A stretch of 5,552 nt of DNA from assembly GCA_947472115.1 (NCBI GenBank), contig CANIZU010000132.1, positions 1 to 5,552 on the forward strand. The letters run 5' to 3'. The notes under the pieces are model-generated. The model saw only the letters and a program-made list of their open reading frames with translations. It did not search any database and was not told where the DNA came from. Source of the stretch: Flavobacteriales bacterium (GTDB lineage Bacteria; Bacteroidota; Bacteroidia; NS11-12g; UBA955). Shown one piece after another: positions 1 to 5,552 of the stretch (positions are counted from its first letter, which is position 1; each line of letters opens with the position of its first letter). Both the position numbers and the translations under genes were made by a program.

Positions 1-40
1 ATACTGAGTGCGGTGAATAGAAAAGTCATGTTAGGGTTCA

Positions 41-98
41 AAGACGACCTACCCTTGCAAATCGTTTGCCAAAGATGTTAAACTTTGGGTTAGGTCTT
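41..98 (-). terminator. Possible structured 3' end of the clpB transcript
   Basis: Seen directly: this stretch can fold into a closed, branched structure. The outer arm pairs GACCTACCC (46-54) with GGGTTAGGTC (87-96), with one bulged base. Inside are two hairpins: GCAAA/TTTGC with a 3-base loop (57-69) and CCAAAG/CTTTGG with an 8-base loop (69-88). The hairpins share base 69, and the second shares 87-88 with the outer arm, so not every pair can form at once. The structure begins at the clpB stop codon (97-99). No clean run of U follows either hairpin on the transcript strand, so this is not a textbook intrinsic terminator. It may end or stabilise the clpB mRNA; that role is inferred. Confidence 0.35.
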
Positions 99-2688
99 AC
101 AAACTTTCAAAAACAAGCTCAGATCCCGCCAAATCAACAGTCACATTTCCATTGTTGGAGAGTTTTCCCATCAGAATTTGTTTGCTCAGTTCGTCCAAAA
201 TTCGCTTTTGTAAAACCCGCTTCAAAGGTCTAGCACCAAAATGTGGGTCATAACCCAACTGAGCCAACCAATCCACCGCCGCCGATGTAACTGTCAACGC
301 AATGCCATTGTCCTTCAAGCGGCCCACAATCATGTCCACCTGCAATTCCACAATTCGATGGATATCACTGCGTCCCAAAGGCTCAAACATCACCACTTCA
401 TCAATGCGATTCAAGAATTCTGGACGGATACTGCGCTTCAATAAATCAAAGACCTCGCTTTTTGCGCTAGCAACGATGGCATCCCTATCCCCAGACTCGA
501 TGTGCTCAAATTTTTCACGAATCACCTCAGAGCCCAAATTGCTCGTCATGATGATAATCGTGTTCCTGAAATTCGCAGTGCGACCTTTGTTATCGGTCAA
601 ACGACCATCGTCCAAAACTTGCAATAAGATATTAAATACATCGGGGTGGGCCTTTTCGATTTCATCCAACAATACAACACTGTAGGGTTTACGGCGGATG
701 GCCTCGGTTAACTGACCCCCTTCATCGTATCCAACATAACCCGGAGGGGCTCCAACCAAACGACTCACAGTATGCTTTTCTTGGTATTCGCTCATGTCGA
801 TCCGAACCATCGCATTGTCGGTATTAAACAAAAACTCGGCGAGAGCTTTGGCGACTTCCGTCTTTCCTACACCCGTAGTTCCAAGGAATATGAAACTGCC
901 GATGGGTTTTTTGGGGTCTTGTAAGCCGGCGCGACTTCTGCGAATGGCATTTGATAGGGCGGCTATTGCTTCTTCCTGGCCTACCACACGCTTGTGCAGT
1001 TCCAATTCCAAGGTCAGCAGCTTTTCACGTTCGCTTTGTAGCATACGGTTTACAGGAATTCCGGTCCAGCGACTCACCACCTCGGCGATATCTTCCGAAT
1101 CCACTTCTTGTTTCACCATGAGCTGCCCATTGCGAGAATCGCCCAACTTCAAACTCAAGCTAAAGAGGTCTTCTTCGTTCTTTTTGATCAGACCGTAACG
1201 GATTTCAGCTACTCGACCATAATTTCCGTCGCGTTCGGCCTGGTCTGCTTCGATTTTTAACGATTCGATGGTCGCTTTTTTCTGCTGTATCTGAGTCAAT
1301 ACGCCTTTTTCATTTTCCCATTGGGCATTGAGGGCGTTGCGTTTTTCACTCAAGTTGGCGATGTCTTCATTGAGTTTATTCAGTTTCGATGTGTCGCTTT
1401 CCCGTTTGATGGCTTCTCTTTCGATTTCGAGCTGCATGATCCGGCGATTCATTTCGTCGAGTTCCTCGGGCACGGAATCCATTTCCAATCGCAGTTTCGA
1501 CGCAGCTTCATCCAATAGGTCAATGGCTTTGTCGGGTAAAAAACGATCGTTGATATATCGCTGACTCATCTCCACGGCAGAAATAATGGCTTCGTCCTTG
1601 ATGCGAACCTTGTGATGCACCTCGTATCGCTCTTTCAATCCGCGTAAAATGGAAATGGCTTCTTGGGTATCGGGTTCTTCAACCAACACTTTTTGGAAAC
1701 GACGTTCCAAGGCTTTGTCGGTCTCGATATACTTTTGATACTCAGCGAGGGTTGTCGCCCCGATAGCACGCAATTCCCCCCTAGCCAAAGCGGGTTTTAA
1801 GATGTTTGCGGCATCCATGGCACCTTCGCTGCGACCTGCGCCCACCAAGGTGTGAATCTCATCTATAAAGAGTACGACTTCGCCTGCGGCACCGGTAACT
1901 TCTTTCACTACGGCTTTCAATCGCTCTTCAAATTCTCCTTTGTATTTGGCACCCGCAACCAAGGCACCCAAATCCAAGCTGTAAATCACTTTGGATTTCA
2001 AGTTTTCAGGAACATCGCCGCGAATGATACGCATCGCCAAACCTTCGGCAATTGCGGTTTTACCTACGCCGGGTTCACCAATCAAGACGGGGTTGTTTTT
2101 GGTACGACGGGATAGTATTTGCAGTACGCGACGGATTTCATCGTCTCTACCAATTACGGGGTCCAACTTTCCCTCTCTAGCCATTTGGTTGAGGTTGAGG
2201 GCGAATTTCTTTAGGGAATTAAATTGATTTTCGTCGGTCTGAGAATTGACTTTATTTCCACCGCGCAAGGCTAGAATTGCTTTTACCAGATCGGCGCGTT
2301 TCAGGCCGGCGTCTTTTAAAATATTGGCGGCTGTGTCTTTTCCATCCAGGATTCCCAAAAGCAAATGCTCGTTGGTGACAAATTCATCCTTCATTTCACC
2401 CATGGCTTTTTCAGCGGCGGTGGTCACGGAATTCAGCGCTTGTGATAAATATACTTGTCCGCCCTCAACTTTGGGAAGACCTTGTATCGAAGCATTTACG
2501 GCTTGTTCAATGCGAGAGAGGTTTGCACCGAGTTTACCTGTGATAAACTGCAATGTTTCCTCATCGTCGGTTATCATCGCCGAAAGCAAGTGAACCGGTT
2601 CCATCGCCTGTTGCTTGTTGGCGATCACCAGTTGCTGAGCCTTTGACAATGTGTCCTGTGCTTTGATGGTAAATTGTTGTAAATTCAT
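97..2688 (-). CDS. clpB: ATP-dependent chaperone ClpB (Hsp100 disaggregase)
   Basis: Complete 863-residue ClpB, close to the 857 residues of the E. coli protein. ClpB is a cytoplasmic hexameric AAA+ machine that threads polypeptides out of aggregates together with DnaK/DnaJ/GrpE. Domains in order: Clp N-terminal repeat domain (about 1-145); first ATPase domain with Walker A GEPGVGKT (204-211), pore loop around Y249, Walker B ending D276-E277 and the R329-R330 arginine-finger pair; the coiled-coil middle domain (about 405-530), which marks ClpB as distinct from ClpA and ClpX; second ATPase domain with Walker A GTTGVGKT (603-610), pore loop GYVGY (650-654), Walker B ending D675-E676, NRIDE (760-764) and the sensor-2 GAR (818-820). 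All catalytic motifs are intact and no ClpP-docking loop was recognised, which fits a chaperone rather than a protease subunit. The ATG at 2688 gives the standard family N-terminus; upstream there is only a weak GGA and no strong ribosome site. No CIRCE operator is visible upstream. Confidence 0.98.
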   Translation of the reverse strand: MNLQQFTIKAQDTLSKAQQLVIANKQQAMEPVHLLSAMITDDEETLQFITGKLGANLSRIEQAVNASIQGLPKVEGGQVYLSQALNSVTTAAEKAMGEMKDEFVTNEHLLLGILDGKDTAANILKDAGLKRADLVKAILALRGGNKVNSQTDENQFNSLKKFALNLNQMAREGKLDPVIGRDDEIRRVLQILSRRTKNNPVLIGEPGVGKTAIAEGLAMRIIRGDVPENLKSKVIYSLDLGALVAGAKYKGEFEERLKAVVKEVTGAAGEVVLFIDEIHTLVGAGRSEGAMDAANILKPALARGELRAIGATTLAEYQKYIETDKALERRFQKVLVEEPDTQEAISILRGLKERYEVHHKVRIKDEAIISAVEMSQRYINDRFLPDKAIDLLDEAASKLRLEMDSVPEELDEMNRRIMQLEIEREAIKRESDTSKLNKLNEDIANLSEKRNALNAQWENEKGVLTQIQQKKATIESLKIEADQAERDGNYGRVAEIRYGLIKKNEEDLFSLSLKLGDSRNGQLMVKQEVDSEDIAEVVSRWTGIPVNRMLQSEREKLLTLELELHKRVVGQEEAIAALSNAIRRSRAGLQDPKKPIGSFIFLGTTGVGKTEVAKALAEFLFNTDNAMVRIDMSEYQEKHTVSRLVGAPPGYVGYDEGGQLTEAIRRKPYSVVLLDEIEKAHPDVFNILLQVLDDGRLTDNKGRTANFRNTIIIMTSNLGSEVIREKFEHIESGDRDAIVASAKSEVFDLLKRSIRPEFLNRIDEVVMFEPLGRSDIHRIVELQVDMIVGRLKDNGIALTVTSAAVDWLAQLGYDPHFGARPLKRVLQKRILDELSKQILMGKLSNNGNVTVDLAGSELVFESL

Positions 2689-2722
2689 GATGGTCCAATG
2701 CTGTCAAATCGGATTCCATTGT

Positions 2723-2780
2723 GGATACGGGTACTATTGAAGACAGAATGACACCCATCGAGTGGGATGGGGTACCTATT
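2723..2780 (-). repeat. Pair of imperfect direct repeats upstream of clpB
   Basis: On the minus strand AATAGGTACCCCATCC (2780-2765) recurs as AATAGTACCCGTATCC (2738-2723). The two copies share the AATAG start, a GTACCC-like core and the ATCC end, and align closely when one base is allowed to shift in each. They lie 42 bases apart start to start, about four turns of the DNA helix, so they would face the same side of the DNA. A paired operator is one possible reading; chance similarity in a short gap is the other. The first copy overlaps the inverted repeat at 2754-2771. Confidence 0.35.
2754..2771. repeat. Short inverted repeat between the transglycosylase gene and clpB
   Basis: CCCATC (2754-2759) and GATGGG (2766-2771) form a perfect 6-base-pair stem around a 6-base loop. 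It lies 28 bases past the transglycosylase stop codon and 65 bases before the clpB start. On the transcript strand the following bases (TGTCATTCTGTCTTC) are pyrimidine-rich but contain no U-run, so it is at best a weak terminator for the upstream operon. It could equally be a protein-binding site. The stem is GC-rich but short. Confidence 0.3.
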
Positions 2781-2799
2781 TAATGGACAATTTGACGGA

Positions 2800-4998
2800 T
2801 TAATCGTGTTCGTCTTGTTCGATGGCTTCCAAAGGCAGTTCACCTTCTTCGGATACTTCGTCGGGAATCTCAGTGGTTTCTCGCTTCTTAGCAGGGCCTT
2901 TGAGTCGCGCCCATGCATCGGGATGAATACACACTTTAAAAATGGCGGTGTCTATCGTTCCAGAGTCTTTGGCGAGCAGTCGACGTCGTAATGCACTGAA
3001 ATGCCCATTGTTTTCACGAACACAACCGTTGGAATCGAGGAACCATCGTACTTTTTTAGGCATCGGGATGATGCTGGCAAGGAAGGTGCATTCTCCCAAA
3101 TTTAGGTCGATGGGATTCTTATGGAAGTAAAACCGCGATGCTTCTGTCACCCCAAAAATGCCGGGACCCCATTCAATTACGTTTAAGTAGACTTCCAGAA
3201 GGCGGGATTTTGAAACCAATGCACGACGTTCCATCAACCAGGTCAATAAAATTTCTTCTACTTTTCGGGCGATGGTTTTTCTTCGGCCAAGGAACACGTT
3301 TTTTACGAGTTGCATTGAAATGGTAGAACCCCCACGAGCAAATCGCTTTTGCTTGTAGTTCTGGGCGATGCTAGATCGGAAAGCATCCATATAAAACCCT
3401 TGGTGATGATAAAAATCGGGGTCTTCACTGCGCATCACGCATCGCGTAAGATCCGGACTGATATTGTCGATCCGTGTAAAATTCCCATTCGATTCACCCA
3501 CCTGAAAACGGGCAACCACATCGCCTTTCTCCCAATAGGTATAGGTAAACTCACCGTTCATGATGCGAGGATCCACGTTGCCCCATTTCACAATCGTAAA
3601 ATCCTTACTAGGCCACATTCTACTTTCCAAAATGCAATCGCGGGGTTTTTCGTGCTCCATGGCAAATTGAAAACGGTATTCAAGGGTTCCAGTGGCTTGC
3701 GGAATCCCAATATTTCGGAAAAGGCCCACCGGCAAACTGGTGAAAAAATCGTTGGCCTTAAGGCGAGGCATGTAAATATTAAAAGCGTATTTTGGGTTAT
3801 TGCCTCCTTGGTATTGTGCGAAAACGTTGGCGTTGATGTGGTTGATCTGCACAGTACTCTGACTGTCGAGCTCAAAAAAGCCATCTTTGATATCGCAAAC
3901 AAATCTACCGTTGGCGGAGTCCACTTGAACCAGCGTATCAGAAATCCTTTCGTCGTTTACCTGTAAGCCCACAAATCCACCGCGTAAATCGGCATGAATG
4001 GCGCCGAAGGATTCCCCCAACTCGTTGACCTGGAAATCGGCTTTTTGGAATCCCAAGCCATTTAATACCAATGGAATAGAGACGAATTTTTGATTTTTAC
4101 TTGGTGTGATGCTTACGTGACCGGTGAGGTCGTCTTTGTCGATATCGCCCTGCAACACAAACTGAACCGATTTTGTGGTGGTAGCGGGAAGGGTGTCTGC
4201 GTCTGATTTTCTTCGTCTGCGATATTCTTTTTTCTCCTTTTCGGTGGTGATTTTTTCGCTTGTCGCGAGCAATTGCATCGACAGTTCTTTGTGTTTGAAA
4301 AGGGTATTGGGCAATTGGAGAGAGAAAGTGCCTGTGGTATCGGTCAATGCCAATTGGGTTTGGCGCATTTCCAAGTGATTGGGCACTTTGCCAATATAGG
4401 ATTCAAGCTGACGGAACAAACTCACGATGGGGTCTTTGTTTGGTTTCGCATTTTCATCGGGTTTGTCATCGCTACCCATCAAACCACAATAGTTGCAGTA
4501 ACCGGGGAGGTTTACAAGGTTCAAGGAAAGTTGTTCCGTTTCAAAACCTGATAGTCCGATATCCCAAAATTTCCATACGTTTAGTCCGATGGCTAAATCA
4601 TCGCAGGCAAAAACCGGTGCTTTTGGAAGTGACGTATAGATTGATTGTTGTGCTAGAGGCAGCGTATCGTTTGGCGCTGGAATCGCTTGGTTGTAATTGA
4701 GTTTTAGTCCTTTCAAATGAACCCCAAACAGCCAAGTAAACCCTTTTTCTTGACAGGTGAGGGTGTAGCCTTTTTTATCCAACTTAACCACGGCCTTATT
4801 GAAAGCCCAGTTGAGGAGGAATCCCCGGCAGCTAATCCAAATGATTAAAAATAGGGCAAATCCAATCCCTGCAAACCATGATGTTTTCTTCAGCCATTTG
4901 AATCCCCGATTTGGATCGGTGAGCCACTGCCATAGAAAATCAATCCAAGTTCGGATGCGTTCCAGTATAGTTATACGGGGTGATTTGTCTGAGCTCAT
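2800..4998 (-). CDS. Monofunctional GT51 peptidoglycan transglycosylase with large AsmA-like N-terminal region
   Basis: Polymerises lipid II into glycan strands on the outer face of the cytoplasmic membrane. The 732 residues run: short cytoplasmic tail (1-41); one membrane segment (about 42-64); a long extracytoplasmic region (about 65-505) of alternating hydrophobic strands resembling AsmA-type proteins; the GT51 domain (about 510-700); and an acidic, probably disordered tail (702-732). GT51 motifs are all present: motif 1 SEDPDF..H..G with catalytic E525, motif 2 RGGSTISMQLVKN (555-567), motif 3 RKVEE (578-582, E582 matching the second conserved glutamate) and motif 4 KSRLLEVYLN (597-606 region). 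No penicillin-binding transpeptidase domain follows, so cross-linking must come from another enzyme. E. coli MtgA is only about 242 residues, so roughly 440 extra residues separate the anchor from the enzyme here. The start at 4998 is the only ATG before the membrane segment; it overlaps purB by 59 bases. The GT51 call is firm; AsmA-like is a judgement from strand pattern. Confidence 0.92.
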   Translation of the reverse strand: MSSDKSPRITILERIRTWIDFLWQWLTDPNRGFKWLKKTSWFAGIGFALFLIIWISCRGFLLNWAFNKAVVKLDKKGYTLTCQEKGFTWLFGVHLKGLKLNYNQAIPAPNDTLPLAQQSIYTSLPKAPVFACDDLAIGLNVWKFWDIGLSGFETEQLSLNLVNLPGYCNYCGLMGSDDKPDENAKPNKDPIVSLFRQLESYIGKVPNHLEMRQTQLALTDTTGTFSLQLPNTLFKHKELSMQLLATSEKITTEKEKKEYRRRRKSDADTLPATTTKSVQFVLQGDIDKDDLTGHVSITPSKNQKFVSIPLVLNGLGFQKADFQVNELGESFGAIHADLRGGFVGLQVNDERISDTLVQVDSANGRFVCDIKDGFFELDSQSTVQINHINANVFAQYQGGNNPKYAFNIYMPRLKANDFFTSLPVGLFRNIGIPQATGTLEYRFQFAMEHEKPRDCILESRMWPSKDFTIVKWGNVDPRIMNGEFTYTYWEKGDVVARFQVGESNGNFTRIDNISPDLTRCVMRSEDPDFYHHQGFYMDAFRSSIAQNYKQKRFARGGSTISMQLVKNVFLGRRKTIARKVEEILLTWLMERRALVSKSRLLEVYLNVIEWGPGIFGVTEASRFYFHKNPIDLNLGECTFLASIIPMPKKVRWFLDSNGCVRENNGHFSALRRRLLAKDSGTIDTAIFKVCIHPDAWARLKGPAKKRETTEIPDEVSEEGELPLEAIEQDEHD
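4940..4998 (-). other. 59-base overlap of purB 3' end and transglycosylase 5' end
   Basis: The transglycosylase ATG (4998-4996) lies inside purB, whose TGA stop is at 4942-4940, in a different frame. The shared stretch encodes the last 19 residues of PurB and the first 19 or so of the transglycosylase. The bases before the ATG are A-rich (GTAAAAA) with no Shine-Dalgarno motif. The next in-frame candidates are only rare codons such as CTG at codon 12, so the long overlap is probably genuine. It suggests co-transcription and translational coupling, an inference from the layout. Confidence 0.7.
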
Positions 4999-5552
4999 TT
5001 TTTACAGCGTCTGTAATATCCAGTTCGGTAATGAAATCGGCAATGCTTTCAGCCGTAATTTTACTGTGTGTGCGGGTTAGGGCTTTGAGTGCCTCGTAAG
5101 GATTGGGGTAACCTTCGCGCCTTAGGATGGTTTGAATGGCTTCCGCAACCACCGCCCAGTTATTATTCAAGTCCGCTTCTAAGGCCGCTTCGTTGAGGAC
5201 CAATTTATTCAGCCCTTTAATTAAGCTGTTCAGCGCAATCAATGTATGTGCGAAAGGCACGCCGATGTTACGCAAAACGGTGCTATCGGTCAAGTCTCTT
5301 TGCAATCTCGATACGGGTAATTTCGATGACAAATGCTCAAACAATGCGTTGGCAATACCTAAGTTTCCCTCCGCATTTTCAAAGTCGATAGGATTCACCT
5401 TATGGGGCATCGCACTAGAACCTACTTCACCTTCTTTGATTCTCTGTTTGAAGTATTCCATGCTCACATAGGTCCAAACATCGCGAGAAAAATCAATCAA
5501 AATTGTATTGATGCGTTTCCAATTGTCGAACTGAGCCGCCAAGAAATCGTAA
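4940..5552 (-). CDS. purB: Adenylosuccinate lyase, C-terminal part (5' end outside window)
   Basis: The visible 203 residues are the C-terminal part of a protein usually about 450 residues long; the reading frame stays open to the window edge, so the true start is upstream. The TTG at 5542 is an internal leucine codon, not a start. The enzyme acts twice in purine synthesis, releasing fumarate from SAICAR to give AICAR and from adenylosuccinate to give AMP. The fumarase/aspartase superfamily signature GSSAMPHKVNP is present at visible residues 44-54 (about 5422-5390), on the flexible loop carrying the catalytic serine. Flanking blocks EGNLG, SKLPVSRLQRDLTDSTVLRN and NNWAVVAEAIQTILRR match the E. 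coli-type PurB closely. The end, ITPYNYTG plus six residues, is a normal family terminus, so the gene is not extended by its overlap with the next. The catalytic histidine region lies outside the window. Confidence 0.97.
   Translation of the reverse strand, partial: YDFLAAQFDNWKRINTILIDFSRDVWTYVSMEYFKQRIKEGEVGSSAMPHKVNPIDFENAEGNLGIANALFEHLSSKLPVSRLQRDLTDSTVLRNIGVPFAHTLIALNSLIKGLNKLVLNEAALEADLNNNWAVVAEAIQTILRREGYPNPYEALKALTRTHSKITAESIADFITELDITDAVKNELRQITPYNYTGTHPNLD

Larger units (their letters stand above)
2689..2799 (-). promoter_or_regulatory. Intergenic gap upstream of clpB, probable promoter region
   Basis: This 111-base gap separates the transglycosylase stop codon from the clpB start and is the only noncoding space where a clpB promoter could lie inside the window. 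I looked for the Bacteroidota -33/-7 pattern (TTTG, then TAnnTTTG), a sigma70-like pair and a CIRCE element, and found no convincing match. The only partial -7 resemblance is GATTTG about 20 bases before the ATG, which is too degenerate to call. The gap does contain an inverted repeat and a pair of imperfect direct repeats, listed separately. That clpB has its own stress-inducible start here is expected for the gene but is not shown by the sequence. Confidence 0.4.

Noticed and set aside
70..103. Possible Bacteroidota-type promoter downstream of clpB: TTTG (100-103 on the minus strand) and CATCTTTG (77-70)
   Set aside because: The -7 box lacks the leading T of TAnnTTTG and the 22-base spacer is on the long side. 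The same bases are better explained as arms of the hairpins there, and no gene start follows inside the window.
794..1198. Open frame of 134 codons antisense to clpB, with others of 60-127 codons along the same gene
   Set aside because: These lie wholly within a gene with a complete set of conserved motifs, and their translations are low in recognisable structure. They are shadows of clpB.
2685..2918. A 77-codon minus-strand frame bridging the transglycosylase end and the clpB start
   Set aside because: It overlaps the 3' end of the transglycosylase in another frame, its translation resembles no known protein, and it would occupy the likely clpB control region.
3349..3966. A 205-codon open frame on the plus strand, antisense to the transglycosylase gene
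   Set aside because: It is in exact codon register with the gene on the opposite strand, so it stays open simply because the gene uses few TTA, CTA and TCA codons there. Its translation shows no recognisable domain and no start site is evident.
5540..5542. TTG as a start codon for a 200-residue protein
   Set aside because: The frame stays open upstream to the window edge and the upstream residues continue the PurB alignment, so this is an internal leucine codon of a truncated gene.
1..5552. A novel defence, mobile or biosynthetic system
   Set aside because: Three conserved housekeeping genes on one strand fill almost the whole window. There are no terminal repeats, integrase or transposase genes, spacer arrays or unexplained gaps above 111 bases.

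Overview
The window looks like ordinary chromosome of a member of the Bacteroidota. The grounds are the style of the ClpB and PurB proteins, the absence of clear Shine-Dalgarno sites, and a long monofunctional transglycosylase with a large extra extracytoplasmic region. This assignment is inferred from protein style, not from a search. No mobile element, tRNA, rRNA, CRISPR array or phage gene was seen.

All three genes lie on the minus strand, so transcription runs from the right edge to the left. At the right edge (4940-5552) is the C-terminal part of purB, adenylosuccinate lyase, whose 5' part lies outside the window. Overlapping its last 59 bases is the start of a 732-residue, membrane-anchored family GT51 peptidoglycan glycosyltransferase (2800-4998). 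Its catalytic domain sits at the far C-terminus, behind about 440 residues of beta-rich, AsmA-like extracytoplasmic sequence. A 111-base gap (2689-2799) follows, holding a short inverted repeat and a pair of near-identical direct repeats. Then comes a complete clpB (97-2688), the Hsp100 disaggregase. The last 96 bases after clpB hold no gene but can fold into a branched structure directly at the clpB stop codon.

The three genes serve different processes: purine synthesis, cell-wall polymerisation and protein disaggregation. purB and the transglycosylase gene are probably co-transcribed and translationally coupled because they overlap. clpB has room for its own promoter, but no match to a known promoter or heat-shock operator could be identified. 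The least ordinary item is the domain layout of the transglycosylase. The noncoding structures are real as base-pairing patterns, but their function is unproven.
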